Shown piece by piece: positions 1 through 9,024 of a DNA stretch of 64,000 nucleotides (position 1 is the stretch's first letter; each line of letters starts with the position of its first letter). Origin of the DNA: CAYYFX01 sp046330135 (lineage in GTDB: Bacteria; ARS69). The DNA is taken from assembly GCA_046330135.1 (NCBI GenBank), contig JAXLTI010000008.1, forward strand, positions 1 to 64,000, written 5' to 3'. A model generated the notes under the pieces. That model saw nothing but the letters and a program-made list of their open reading frames with translations. It was not told where the DNA came from and searched no databases. The translations under genes and the position numbers were made by a program.

Positions 1-965
1 CGCGCGGCACGCCGACGGCGTGCGCGCAGAGCCGGGACGGCGTCGCCTCGTTGACGTGTCGGGCGAGCCGTCCGTGCCGCGCGATCTCGGCAGACGCCGA
101 ACGCCGCGCGAACGAGGCAACGATCCGGGTTCCCGACGGGTTCTCCGCAGCGGCTTCGCGGAGGCGGCGTAGCCAGGGATGGCGGAGCCGCCGGAGCGGG
201 AGGGCGCCGGAGCCCGGACGGCGGAGGCGCCCGTCCGATGCGGAGAAGCCGGCGGGAAGCTGGATCGGGGCGAACCCCCACGCGTGCAGGCGACGCCGGC
301 GAGCCGCCGGATCGGGGCAAGGACGCAATGACGCACCGGGGCAAGGTCGCGCGCGGGCCGATCCGGGTCGAGACGTCCGTCCCCCACTCGCCACGAAGAT
401 CGCCGGGTCAGTCCCGGCGCATCTCCTTCCCCTTCGATGGGAGTCCGGCCGTTCGCCGGTCGGCCCGGCGCGAGATCCGCGGTTCGGAGGACTTCCCCCG
501 CCGGGGGTGCCCGGTGACGGATCCGCGCTCACCATAGGGCGCCGGGCCGCGGCGCGCTCGCCCCGGGGGATGGACGTGCGAAGGCCGGGGACGAGAATCC
601 CGGAGCGAGGGGCGGGCGGAGGCGCCCCGCTCCCGCTCTCGGGGGGCATCGCCCTCGGGGCGCCTGCACTGCCTGCGCCGCCTTCGCGTTGAACTCGTGA
701 TCCCACGGCGGCACTCCTCGAGCTGCAAGATCTGGTGGAACGGCTGCTGAGCCAGCTCGTGGTCCATTGACCGACGCCGGGCCTCCCGCAGCCGGCGGAC
801 GTGACGAGCGCTTCCGCTCGAGCCCGTCCGCCCTGCCCGAGCACCGACCCCGGCGGATCCTGCGAGACGCGGATCGAGGCCGAGGTTACCCTCCGCCTCG
901 CGATTCCGTGGTGCCATCCGCCGACGCGCCCTGACGCCGGCCACGAGCGCTTCGCAGGGCAGATC
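1..965. other. left-edge region without a convincing gene
   Basis: Frames are open on both strands here, as expected at this GC content. Their translations are Arg/Pro/Gly-rich with no recognisable domain, and none has a good ribosome site. The most protein-like stretch is a short frame ending at the TGA at 768-770 (reading ELQDLVERLLSQLVVH), but it has no upstream start codon. It could be a decayed gene end. An imperfect hairpin lies at 163-192. I see no tRNA or mobile-element ends. Confidence 0.5.
163..192. repeat. imperfect palindrome, GGCGGC...GCCGCC
   Basis: A 13-nt arm on each side of a short centre pairs except for three internal positions. The core is GCCAGGGATGGC. This resembles the core (GCCATGGATGGC) of the better palindrome at 37444-37469 and may be a REP-like repeat. 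It could also be chance in GC-rich DNA. Confidence 0.35.
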
Positions 966-2693
966 ATGAAGCAGTTCCGGTACGGGCCGGTGCTCCCCGA
1001 GGGTCGTGTCTTCACCGTCGGGGACGGGGTCATCCTGCTCGTCATCGCCGCGCTGCTCTACGCGGGAGTGCGCCTCGCCTTCGCCGCGCCGGCCGCCATC
1101 GCCGGACCGGCCATCTCGCTATCGCCGCTCGCCCTTCCCTGGTACGCGGCGCTCTCGGTAGCGAGAATGGCCGCCGCCTACGTCCTGTCCCTGCTGTTCA
1201 GCCTGGGCTTCGGCTACGTGGCGTTCCACCATCGCGCCGCCCGCGCCGTGCTCATGCCCACGCTCGACGTCCTGCAGAGCGTGCCGATCCTCTCGTTCCT
1301 CCCCGTCGTGCTGCTCAGCTTGAGCGCCGTGCTCCCGCAGCGGGCCGCGGCGGAGCTGGCGTCCATCGTGCTCATCTTCACGTCGCAGGCCTGGAACATG
1401 ACGTTCAGCTTCTACCAGTCCTTGTGCACGATCCCGGAGGAGCTGCGCGAAGCGGCGTCCGTGTTCCGCCTCGACCGGTGGCTGCGGTTCAAGACGCTCG
1501 AGCTGCCCTTCGCGACGATCGGCTTGCTGTGGAACAGCATGATGAGCTGGTCCGGCGGGTGGTTCTTCCTGATGGCGGCGGAGATCTTCCACGTGGGCCG
1601 CCGCGATTTCCGGCTCCCCGGGCTCGGCGCCTACTTGCAGACGGCGGCCGACGCCGGGAACGTGCCGGCCGTGGTCCTCGGCGTGACCACGCTCGTGCTC
1701 GTGATCGTCGCGCTCGACCAGCTCGTCTGGCGCCCGCTGATCGCCTGGTCCCAGCGCTTCAAGCTCGAGATGGTCGAGGGGGAGGAACCGCCCAGCTCGT
1801 GGTTCCTGGAGATCCTGTCGCGCTCGTGGATCCCCTCGGAGATCCAATCACGCCTGCTGCGACCGCTGAGCGAGCGCCTCGACGCCACGCTCTACCGACA
1901 CGGCGGCGGCAACGTCCCGCCGCCGGAGCCGGTGGCTCACCGCGGCCGCCCCTCCGCTTGGGCCATCGCGACGGGCGTGCTCGTGCTCCTGGTCGTCGTC
2001 TACGGCGGCGCGCGAGCCGCCGGCCTCCTGGTCGGGGTTCCAGGCCCGGAGTGGGCGATGCTGGGCAGGGGTCTCCTGGCCACGCTCGTCCGGGTCGCCG
2101 TCTCGCTCGCGATCACGCTGCTCTGGACGGTCCCGGTGGGGGTGGCCATCGGAACCAATCGGAGGGTCGCCGACATCCTTCAACCGATCGTGCAGGTCAT
2201 CGCCGCCGTCCCGGCCACGGCTCTCTTCCCCGTCGTGCTGCTGGCCCTCCTGAACGTCTCGGGGGGGCTGAACATGGCGGCGGTTCTCCTGATGCTCATG
2301 GGAACGCAGTGGTACATGCTCTTCAACGTGATCGCCGGGGCCGCCGCCATCCCGGTGGACCTCGTGCAGACCTCCGACATGCTGCGCCTTCCGTGGCGCG
2401 ACCGCTGGCGGACGCTCATCCTTCCGGCGCTCTTCCCGTACATCATCACCGGCGCGATCACGGCGAGCGGGGGCGCCTGGAACGCGAGCATCATCGCGGA
2501 GCACGTGGAGTTCGGCGGCCGGTCCCACGCCACCACGGGCATCGGCGCGCTCATCGCGCAAGCCACGGGCACGGCGAACTATCCCCTGCTGCTGGCGGCG
2601 ACCCTGACGCTCGTGGTAACCGTCGTCGTCATCAATCGAACGCTCTGGCGTCGCTTGTACCGGATCGCGGAAGATCGCTACCGCATGGACTGA
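966..2693 (+). CDS. fused double ABC transporter permease, NitT/TauT (nitrate/sulfonate/bicarbonate) type
   Basis: This 575-residue inner-membrane protein holds two BPD_transp_1 permease halves in one chain, each with about six membrane segments. EAA-type coupling loops lie near residue 157 (EELREAASVFRLD) and residue 464 (DLVQTSDMLRLPW). I start it at ATG 966; the frame is open further upstream, but that stretch reads as non-coding. The matching ATPase begins 21 nt downstream. Fused permeases with an ATPase carrying an extra C-terminal domain are typical of anion-type importers, so a small anion substrate is likely. No periplasmic binding protein gene is nearby, so the actual substrate cannot be named. 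Confidence 0.9.
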   Translation: MKQFRYGPVLPEGRVFTVGDGVILLVIAALLYAGVRLAFAAPAAIAGPAISLSPLALPWYAALSVARMAAAYVLSLLFSLGFGYVAFHHRAARAVLMPTLDVLQSVPILSFLPVVLLSLSAVLPQRAAAELASIVLIFTSQAWNMTFSFYQSLCTIPEELREAASVFRLDRWLRFKTLELPFATIGLLWNSMMSWSGGWFFLMAAEIFHVGRRDFRLPGLGAYLQTAADAGNVPAVVLGVTTLVLVIVALDQLVWRPLIAWSQRFKLEMVEGEEPPSSWFLEILSRSWIPSEIQSRLLRPLSERLDATLYRHGGGNVPPPEPVAHRGRPSAWAIATGVLVLLVVVYGGARAAGLLVGVPGPEWAMLGRGLLATLVRVAVSLAITLLWTVPVGVAIGTNRRVADILQPIVQVIAAVPATALFPVVLLALLNVSGGLNMAAVLLMLMGTQWYMLFNVIAGAAAIPVDLVQTSDMLRLPWRDRWRTLILPALFPYIITGAITASGGAWNASIIAEHVEFGGRSHATTGIGALIAQATGTANYPLLLAATLTLVVTVVVINRTLWRRLYRIAEDRYRMD

Positions 2694-2714
2694 CGGCCCG
2701 AGCGGAGGAACCGT

Positions 2715-4001
2715 ATGAACAGCGTCGCGTCCGTCCCGGCCGGCCCGGATCTGCTGCGCCTCGACAAGGTCGTGAAGGCCTACGGGACCGGACCTCGGAA
2801 GTTCTTCGCCGTCCGCGACGTCGATCTGCGCGTCCGTCCGGGCGAGTTCGTCTGTCTGCTCGGTCCCTCGGGATGCGGGAAGTCCACGTTGCTGCGCATC
2901 GTGGCGGGGCTGGCGGAGGCCAGCTCGGGCACGGTCTTCTCCCACGGGCGACCGCTCACCGGCGTCAATCCGTACACGACGATCGTGTTCCAGACCTTCG
3001 CGCTGTACCCGTGGCTCACCGTCCAGGGCAACGTCGAGATCGCGCTCAAGGCGCGCGGCGTGCCCGAGGCCGCGCGCCACGAGCGGGCGCTGAAGCTGAT
3101 CGACACGGTCGGCCTCGACGGCTTCGAGCAGGCGTACCCGCGCGAGCTGTCCGGCGGCATGCGACAGAAGGTGGGATTCGCACGCGCCATGGCCATCGAG
3201 CCGGAGCTGCTCTGTCTCGACGAGCCCTTCTCCGCGCTCGACGTGCTCTCCGCCGAAGGCCTGCGCGGCGAGCTGATGGAGCTGTGGCTGAGCAAGTCCA
3301 TGCCCACGCAGGCCATCCTCATGGTCACGCACAACATCGAGGAGGCCGTGCTGATGGCCGACCGGATCGTGGTCATGGACAAGGATCCGGGACGCGTGGT
3401 CGCCGAGATCCCGGTGATGCTGGGCCATCCGCGCGCGCGGAAGGACACCGCCTTCCAGGCGCTGGTGGACAAGGTCTACGCGGCCGTCGCGGGCAAGACG
3501 GAGGAAGGACCGGCGCCTCCGGGGTTGAAGCACAAGCTGCCGCGCGCGAGAGCGAACGCCCTCGCCGGCCTCGTCGAGAAGGTGGCGGTGGAAGGCGGGC
3601 GGGCGGACTTGTACCGCCTGAGCGGCGAGCTGGTCCTGGAGCTGGACGACCTTCTGCCCATCGTGGAGGCGGGAGAGCTCGTGGGGTTCCTGACCGTGCG
3701 CGAAGGCGACTTGAGCCTGACGCCGCTCGGCCGCAGCTATGCCGAGGCCACCATTCTGACCCGCAAGGAGCTGCTCGCAGGCCGGGCTCTCCGCTTGCCC
3801 ACCATCACGTGGATCTACGAGACTCTCCAGAAGGACGACAACCACCGGGTCGCCAAGGAGTACTTCACCGATCAACTGAACGCCGAGCTCGGCGACGCCG
3901 AGGTCGTGGAGGAGCAGTTCGACATCGCCGTGAGCTGGGGACGCTACGCGGAGCTGTTCGACTACGACGCCAACACGGACGAGCTGTCTCTCGCCAGCTG
4001 A
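2715..4001 (+). CDS. ABC transporter ATPase with C-terminal AAA-associated domain
   Basis: A 428-residue ATPase partner of the fused permease just upstream. Walker A GPSGCGKST is at residues 50-58, the Q-loop Gln at 93, signature LSGGM at 145-149, Walker B LLCLDE at 165-170 and the switch His at 206. Roughly residues 285-415 form the extra domain (AAA_assoc_C) found on NitT/TauT-like ATPases, which probably senses or regulates. A good AGCGGAGGA site precedes the ATG. All nucleotide-binding motifs are intact, so it should be active. It is almost certainly co-transcribed with the permease. Confidence 0.93.
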   Translation: MNSVASVPAGPDLLRLDKVVKAYGTGPRKFFAVRDVDLRVRPGEFVCLLGPSGCGKSTLLRIVAGLAEASSGTVFSHGRPLTGVNPYTTIVFQTFALYPWLTVQGNVEIALKARGVPEAARHERALKLIDTVGLDGFEQAYPRELSGGMRQKVGFARAMAIEPELLCLDEPFSALDVLSAEGLRGELMELWLSKSMPTQAILMVTHNIEEAVLMADRIVVMDKDPGRVVAEIPVMLGHPRARKDTAFQALVDKVYAAVAGKTEEGPAPPGLKHKLPRARANALAGLVEKVAVEGGRADLYRLSGELVLELDDLLPIVEAGELVGFLTVREGDLSLTPLGRSYAEATILTRKELLAGRALRLPTITWIYETLQKDDNHRVAKEYFTDQLNAELGDAEVVEEQFDIAVSWGRYAELFDYDANTDELSLAS

Positions 4002-4123
4002 AGCCGGCGAGCGAGGGGATTCACAGGCGCTTCGGGAGATGCCGCGAACCTCGGGGAGCGAGGCCGGCACCGAGAAGCCACGACAGCGCGCCGACCGAGG
4101 ACGCCATCACCGGGGGGGCCGCC

Positions 4124-4519
4124 ATGCCGCGAGTGACCGGAATCGGGGGGATCTTCTTCAAGGCGCGCGATCCCGACGCGTTGCGCGCTTGGTATCGACG
4201 GCACCTCGGCCTCGACATCCAGGAATGGGGCGGGGTCACGTTCGTGTGGAACCCGCCGGACGCGCCCGCGCCGAACGGGGCCACCGTCTGGAGCATCTTC
4301 CCCGCGGACACCAAGTACTTCGATCCCAGCCCGTCGCCCTTCATGATCAACTATCGCGTGGAGGACCTGGACGCGTTGCTCGCGGCGCTCCGCGCGGAAG
4401 GCTGCGCGGTGGACGAAAAGGTGGAGTCCACGGAGTACGGCCGCTTCGGGTGGGTGATGGATCCGGAAGGAAACCGCATCGAGCTGTGGCAGCCGCCCGC
4501 CGGCCGCTTCCCGGGCTGA
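4124..4519 (+). CDS. VOC-superfamily (glyoxalase/bleomycin-resistance fold) protein
   Basis: A 131-residue single VOC module of two beta-alpha-beta-beta-beta units. It opens with GIGGIFFKARDPDALRAWY and closes with the usual DPEGNRIELWQP. The family contains lyases, dioxygenases and drug-binding proteins, so the reaction cannot be assigned. The ATG at 4124 begins the fold exactly. The MFS gene follows after 17 nt, which suggests one transcript. Sequestration or detoxification of a small molecule together with the transporter is a guess from this spacing. Confidence 0.88.
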   Translation: MPRVTGIGGIFFKARDPDALRAWYRRHLGLDIQEWGGVTFVWNPPDAPAPNGATVWSIFPADTKYFDPSPSPFMINYRVEDLDALLAALRAEGCAVDEKVESTEYGRFGWVMDPEGNRIELWQPPAGRFPG

Positions 4520-4536
4520 CCGACCGCTTGGCCGCC

Positions 4537-5766
4537 ATGTCGCCCGCGAGAGAGTCGGGCTCGCCGACGGCGAGCCGCGCCTTCCGCGGGCTGCCGCGCG
4601 TCGTCTGGGCGCTCGGCTTCGTCTCGCTGCTCATGGACACCTCGTCCGAGCTGATTCACAGCCTGCTGCCGGTGTTCATGGCGAGCGTGCTCGGGGCGTC
4701 CATGACCACGATCGGGCTCGTGGAGGGCGTGGCCGAAGCGACCGCTGCGATCACGAAGGTCTTCTCGGGCGCGATCAGCGACGCCGTGGGCAAGCGCAAG
4801 CCGCTGGCCGTGCTCGGCTACGGACTCGCGGCGGCCACGAAGCCGATGTTCCCGCTCGCTCCCTCCATCGGCTGGGTGTTCACGGCGCGCTTCCTCGACC
4901 GGATCGGCAAGGGAATCCGCGGCGCTCCGCGCGACGCGCTCGTGGCGGAGGTCACGCCGCGCGAGCTGCGCGGCGCCGCGTACGGTCTCCGGCAGGCGCT
5001 GGATTCCGTCGGCGCGTTCGCGGGGCCCGTGCTCGCGCTGGCCTTCATGATGTGGCTCTCGAACGACATCCGGAAGGTCCTCTGGGTCGGCGTGACGCCG
5101 GCGCTCCTCGCCGTCGCCCTCTTGGCGCTCGGCGTTCGCGAGCCGGAGCGCGCCGCCCCCGGCGCGGGCGCGCGGCCGCCGCTCTCCTTCGCTCAGGCGG
5201 GCCGGCTCCCGCTCCGCTTCTGGCTGATCGTGATGCTCGGCGCGGCGTTCACGTTGGCCCGCTTCAGCGAGGCGTTCCTCGTGCTCCGCGCCCGCGACGT
5301 GGGCCTCGCGCTCGGCCGCGTGCCGTGGGTGCTCATCGTCATGAACGTCGTGTTCGCGGCGGCGGCCTACCCCGCCGGCGCGGCCGCGGATCGGGTGAGC
5401 CGGCGCTCGCTCCTCGTCGCGGGACTCGGCACGCTCGTCGCAGCGGACGTGCTGCTGGCCACGGCGTCGGCGCCGCGAGCGGCGCTGATCGGCGCGGGGC
5501 TCTGGGGATTGCACATGGGCCTCACGCAGGGACTCTTCGCGAAGCTCGTGGCCGACACCGCGCCCGCCGACCTCCTCGGCACCGCGTTCGGCGTGTTCAA
5601 CTTGGTCAGCGGCGTGACGCTCCTGCTGGCCAGCGCGCTCGCGGGCGCGCTCTGGAGCGCGCTCGGCGCGCCGGCTCCGTTCTGGGCGGGGGCGGCGTTC
5701 GCTGCGCTCGCGGCAGCGGGACTGATCGCGTACCCGCGAGGGCCGGAAGGCCTTGCGCGCGCCTGA
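4537..5766 (+). CDS. major facilitator superfamily transporter
   Basis: A 409-residue inner-membrane protein with about 12 hydrophobic segments. The loop after the second helices reads DRIGKGIRGAPRDALVAE, a signature of a common uncharacterised MFS group in which GKGIRxxPRDAL is the A-like motif. N-terminal residues MDTSSELIHSLLP are also typical of that group. The length is normal for the family. The substrate is unknown. It lies 17 nt after the VOC gene and ends just before a probable promoter at 5783-5788. Confidence 0.9.
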   Translation: MSPARESGSPTASRAFRGLPRVVWALGFVSLLMDTSSELIHSLLPVFMASVLGASMTTIGLVEGVAEATAAITKVFSGAISDAVGKRKPLAVLGYGLAAATKPMFPLAPSIGWVFTARFLDRIGKGIRGAPRDALVAEVTPRELRGAAYGLRQALDSVGAFAGPVLALAFMMWLSNDIRKVLWVGVTPALLAVALLALGVREPERAAPGAGARPPLSFAQAGRLPLRFWLIVMLGAAFTLARFSEAFLVLRARDVGLALGRVPWVLIVMNVVFAAAAYPAGAAADRVSRRSLLVAGLGTLVAADVLLATASAPRAALIGAGLWGLHMGLTQGLFAKLVADTAPADLLGTAFGVFNLVSGVTLLLASALAGALWSALGAPAPFWAGAAFAALAAAGLIAYPRGPEGLARA

Positions 5767-5782
5767 CCGAAAGAGGGTCGGG

Positions 5783-5788
5783 TATCAT
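5783..5788 (+). promoter_or_regulatory. -10-like box TATCAT before the 5839 gene
   Basis: TATCAT lies about 50 nt before the GTG start at 5839, directly after the MFS stop codon. No clear -35 at 17-18 nt is visible, so support is modest. Confidence 0.3.
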
Positions 5789-5838
5789 GCGCCGCGCCCT
5801 GGTGGGCGCGCGGCGTGCCGCGTGGCGCGAGGTGAACG

Positions 5839-6267
5839 GTGATCAATCCCTGGAAGATGCGGAGCCGCCCCGAGCCCGATCGCGAGTATCTCGGGCTCGT
5901 CTCCACGTTGCCGCTGCGGCGCTTCCGCGACATCGGCCGTTTCCTCCACAGCTCGGCGCGGATCCAGGAGCAGCTCCGCACGACGCCCGGGCTGATCGGC
6001 TACTCGTTGATGGCGAGCGTGTGGTCGAAGACGTTCCGGACGCTCTCGGTCTGGGAGGACGAGGCGGCGCTGCAGCGCTTCGTGGGAACGTCGCCGCACG
6101 TGGGCGTGATGAGCGCGCTGCAAGGCAAGATGGGCCGGACCACGTTCGTGCGCTGGCGCATTCGAGGCTCCGAGTGTCCTCCGCGCTGGGAGGACGCGCT
6201 GCGACGAGAGAGCGCGGCGGCGACCACGCGGCCCGACGCACCCGGCGGACGCCCGAGCGCGAGCTGA
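5839..6267 (+). CDS. DUF3291/antibiotic-monooxygenase-like dimeric alpha-beta barrel protein
   Basis: A 142-residue cytosolic protein. Residues 18-110 carry the pattern of the ABM/DUF3291 ferredoxin-like fold, with TTPGLIGYSL and RTLSVWEDEAALQRFV as the core strands and helix. Such proteins include monooxygenases, heme-degrading enzymes and many unknowns. I see no specific catalytic signature. It starts at GTG 5839 behind GAGGTG. The C-terminal 30 residues are Ala/Pro/Arg-rich and probably disordered. A gene of unknown function follows 11 nt later. Confidence 0.75.
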   Translation: MINPWKMRSRPEPDREYLGLVSTLPLRRFRDIGRFLHSSARIQEQLRTTPGLIGYSLMASVWSKTFRTLSVWEDEAALQRFVGTSPHVGVMSALQGKMGRTTFVRWRIRGSECPPRWEDALRRESAAATTRPDAPGGRPSAS

Positions 6268-6278
6268 CGGAGGACGTC

Positions 6279-6737
6279 GTGCAACCCTATGCTCCTCGCC
6301 GCATCATGTTCCTCGAGACTCGACGCGCCGGCGACTGGCGCCTCAAGCACTACGCCATCGTCCACGGTAGCCACCCGCACGCCGCCGCCGACTTCGACGA
6401 CGGCATCGCGCGCGTGCTGCGCGAGCTGCCGCAGCCGGCCGCGACCGACGCGCGCGCGGGCGTGGGCTTCCTGATCTCGCATCGCGGGCTCACCGCCGAC
6501 TACGTCGTCCTCGCGTGGTGGGACCGCGAGAACGAGCTGCCGATCCGCATCGCCGTGCGCTCGAAGGAGCCCGGCGCCGCTTGGCGCGAACCGCAGGCGT
6601 CGGAGTCCATCTGCGTCTGGGATCTCCAGGTCTTCGCCTTCGAGCGCGACGCGTACGTGGCCACGCTGCTCGGCCCCGCCGGCGCCCGCCGCGACGAGGT
6701 CGTGGCGCAGTACCTCGCGCAGGTGCTGTCCCGCTGA
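6279..6737 (+). CDS. conserved-looking soluble protein of unknown function
   Basis: I do not recognise this 152-residue protein. A perfect GGAGG at 6269-6273 sits 5 nt before GTG 6279, which settles the start even though the frame is open far upstream. It is soluble and has no signal peptide. Notable are VHGSHPHAAADFDD, a GVGFLISHRG turn and the strand-like DYVVLAWWDRENELPIRI. The Trp- and Arg-rich character suggests a compact alpha-beta domain. It is the last gene of the rightward block and stops 8 nt before the convergent response regulator. Confidence 0.7.
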   Translation: MQPYAPRRIMFLETRRAGDWRLKHYAIVHGSHPHAAADFDDGIARVLRELPQPAATDARAGVGFLISHRGLTADYVVLAWWDRENELPIRIAVRSKEPGAAWREPQASESICVWDLQVFAFERDAYVATLLGPAGARRDEVVAQYLAQVLSR

Positions 6738-6745
6738 CGCGGGCC

Positions 6746-7537
6746 CTACGAGTCGCCGGCCAGCAGCCGCTGCAACCCCTCGCGATACCCGCGGCTGGAG
6801 GACAGGCGCGTGCCGTCCTTCAGGACCACGAGGTACTCGCCATGCGTGACTCCTTCGAGCTGCTTGATCCGCTCGACGTTCACGATGATGCGCCGGTGGA
6901 TCCGGAGGAAGCGCTTCGGATCGAGGCGGCTCTCGAGCTTGTTCATCGTCTCGCGTAGCAGATGCGAGTCCTTGCCCACGTGCAACTCCACGTAGTTCCC
7001 CGCGGCCTCGATCCAGTCCATCTCGTCCGTCCGGAGGAAGGACACGCGGCCGCCCGAGCGGATCACGATGCGCTCCAGGCGCTTGCGCCGGTCCTGCAGC
7101 TCCGTCAACAGCGACAAGAGCTTCTTGTCGACGCCGCCGTCGCCGGAGGCGCGCGCGATCTCGCGCCGCGCGCGGCCGAGCGCGTCGCGGAACCGCTCCC
7201 GGTCGAAGGGCTTCAGCACGTAGTCCAGCGCGTGCACTTCGAACGCGCGCACGGCGTACTCGTCGTAGGCGGTGACGAAGATCACGAAGGGCAGGTGCTC
7301 CGCCTCGACGTTCTCGAGGACGCCGAAGCCGTCCAGCTCGGGCATCTGCACGTCCAGGAAGACGAGGTCCGGATGGTCGCGCTCGATCGCTTCGATCGCC
7401 TCGCCGCCCGTGGCGCACTCGCCGACGATGGTCACGTCGGTCTCGCCCTCGAGGAGGCTCCGCACGCGCTCGCGCGCGAGGGGCTCGTCGTCCACGATGA
7501 GCGCCCGAATCGTGTCGGTCGCCCGGTTCTCGGTCAT
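6746..7537 (-). CDS. LytTR-family response regulator
   Basis: A 263-residue DNA-binding regulator. The receiver domain (residues 10-125) has acidic Asp16/Asp17, phosphoacceptor Asp62 in FLDVQMPE, Thr89 and Lys109 in YVLKPFD. A LytTR domain follows at about 158-260 (IEAAGNYVELHV, FLRIHRRIIVN, RLSSSRGY). A strong GGAGGTGATCTC precedes ATG 7537. Its first codons overlap the end of the kinase gene (ATGA), so the two are translationally coupled. LytTR regulators usually bind pairs of 9-bp direct repeats; none of its targets is identifiable here. Confidence 0.95.
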   Translation of the reverse strand: MTENRATDTIRALIVDDEPLARERVRSLLEGETDVTIVGECATGGEAIEAIERDHPDLVFLDVQMPELDGFGVLENVEAEHLPFVIFVTAYDEYAVRAFEVHALDYVLKPFDRERFRDALGRARREIARASGDGGVDKKLLSLLTELQDRRKRLERIVIRSGGRVSFLRTDEMDWIEAAGNYVELHVGKDSHLLRETMNKLESRLDPKRFLRIHRRIIVNVERIKQLEGVTHGEYLVVLKDGTRLSSSRGYREGLQRLLAGDS

Positions 7538-8688
7538 GAGATCACCTCCTCCGGTCCGTGCGCGCCGTTCGCGGCCGCCTCGGTCCGGAACGGGATCGTG
7601 AGGGTCACGGCCACCCCGCCCTCGTGCCGGTTCGCGAGGTCGAGGCTCGAGCCGGCGCCGTAGAGCTGCGCGAGGCGCGCGCGCGTGTTCGCGAGACCCA
7701 CGCCCTCGCGCGGAGGACGCAGGCCACCGTCCGGCAGACCGGGGCCGTCGTCGCGCACTTCGAGGAACAGCGCGCCGTTCCGGCGGTGCGCCGCGATCTC
7801 CACGCATCCCGCCGACGCCGAGCGGGCCACGCCGTGGCGGATCGCGTTCTCCACGAGCGGCTGCAGGATGAGGTTCGGCACGCGCGCCTCCAGGGTGCTC
7901 GGGTCCACGTCGACGCGCACCCGCAGGCGGTCCGCGAAGCGCGTCTGCTCGATCTCCAGGTAGCGCTTGAGGAACTCCAGCTCCTGGCGGAGCGAGACCT
8001 CGTGCGCGCCGCCGGTCTCGAGGGTGAGCCGCAGGAAGTCGGAGAGGCGCGCGAGCATCCGGTCCGCGGCGTCCACGTCCTTGTGCATCAGCGCGGACAC
8101 GGCGTTCAGCGTGTTGAAGAGGAAGTGCGGGTGAAGCTGCATGCGCAGCGCCTGGAGCTGGGCCTGCGCGAGCTGCGCCTCCATCCGCGAGACGCGCAAC
8201 TCCTCCTCGCGGTAGCGCGTGTAGAAGTCGAACGTGTGCCGGAGCACCACGAGCACCCAGTACGTCACTACGCCGAGGTGGAACTTCCCGAAGAAGAGGC
8301 TCTGCACGAGCCCGGTCAGCGTAGCGCCCTGCGCGGGCACCCAGCGCATGTTCCAGACGATGGTGCCGTAGATCGTCGAGTGGACGACGGTGAAGAGCAG
8401 GCTCAGGAGCAGGTGGACGAAGACGTTCCGCATCGGCGCGCCGCGGCCGAGCGGGAAGCGCCGGGAGGCGCGGAAGACGAACGGCGAGAGCGCCGCCCAG
8501 AGATACCAGTCGAGGAAGGACCACGAGATCGCCTCGATCCACGAGATCGGCGGGCCCGTGAGCTGGGAGGAGAAGAACAGGCGGTTCGCGAAGAAGAGCG
8601 CGACCGCCGTCCACCCCGCGAAGGCGATCACCGCGGCCGGGAAGGGTCGCGCGGAGGGTCGGGACGTGGCTTCGTCGGGGGCGGTCAC
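7534..8688 (-). CDS. LytS-like sensor histidine kinase (His_kinase family)
   Basis: A 384-residue inner-membrane kinase, cognate to the LytTR regulator it overlaps. Four hydrophobic segments fill residues 12-145. The PF06580 motif LHPHFLFNTLN follows, with the likely phosphoacceptor His188, then a HATPase domain with LILQPLVENAIRHGV and DDGPGLPDGG. GTG 8688 is chosen because CGGAG sits 6-7 nt before it. The same frame is open much further upstream, but that part is antisense to the acetyl-CoA synthetase gene. The N-terminal membrane block without a periplasmic domain suggests sensing within or at the membrane. Confidence 0.93.
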   Translation of the reverse strand: MTAPDEATSRPSARPFPAAVIAFAGWTAVALFFANRLFFSSQLTGPPISWIEAISWSFLDWYLWAALSPFVFRASRRFPLGRGAPMRNVFVHLLLSLLFTVVHSTIYGTIVWNMRWVPAQGATLTGLVQSLFFGKFHLGVVTYWVLVVLRHTFDFYTRYREEELRVSRMEAQLAQAQLQALRMQLHPHFLFNTLNAVSALMHKDVDAADRMLARLSDFLRLTLETGGAHEVSLRQELEFLKRYLEIEQTRFADRLRVRVDVDPSTLEARVPNLILQPLVENAIRHGVARSASAGCVEIAAHRRNGALFLEVRDDGPGLPDGGLRPPREGVGLANTRARLAQLYGAGSSLDLANRHEGGVAVTLTIPFRTEAAANGAHGPEEVIS

Positions 8689-9024
8689 GCGATTCTCCGA
8701 AGGGCGGGCCGGCGAGATCCATGATCGTAGCCCTCCGGACGCCTCGCCGGAAGGGCGCGGGGGGCCGGTTCGCGGCGCGAGAGCCCGTTTTCGTCCCGGA
8801 AAGGCCTCCTTCCGAACCGGGACGCTCGGAGGACTCGGTCGGTTGGCCCGGCCGTCGCCGCCCGGTAGATTGCGTCGACCGGCAAGCGGCACGTCCGCGC
8901 GCGAGGACGTGCTAGACTGCGCGGCCGCCGTCTGCGAAAGAGCCGTGCGCGCCTCCCGGTGCGCCTGCTCGAGGTCCGCCGGGCGGCGCGGGAATGCACC
9001 AACGCGCGAGCCGGGGGGCCTCCC
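8689..9024. other. divergent intergenic region between kinase operon and acsA operon
   Basis: This 336-nt gap separates two divergent operons. Leftward it holds a possible -10 TACGAT (8724-8729, minus strand) with a weak TTCCGG -35 at 17 nt. Rightward it holds TGCTAGACT at 8910-8918. It contains no credible gene. Alternative in-frame starts for the synthetase exist from 8959 onwards. Confidence 0.4.
8913..8918 (+). promoter_or_regulatory. extended -10 box TGCTAGACT, probable acsA operon promoter
   Basis: TAGACT is preceded by TGC, giving an extended -10. The same motif type (TGCTAGGCT, TGCTACCCT) occurs before other genes in the window. No good -35 is visible. The leader to GTG 9025 would be about 100 nt. 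Confidence 0.4.

Noticed and set aside
408..944. A 178-codon minus-strand frame at the left edge
   Set aside because: No ribosome site, no recognisable domain, strongly Arg-rich composition; it also crosses the region before the permease gene.
1119..4070. Several long minus-strand frames antisense to the ABC permease and ATPase genes
   Set aside because: His/Arg/Asp-rich translations with no motifs; the sense strand encodes complete conserved domains.
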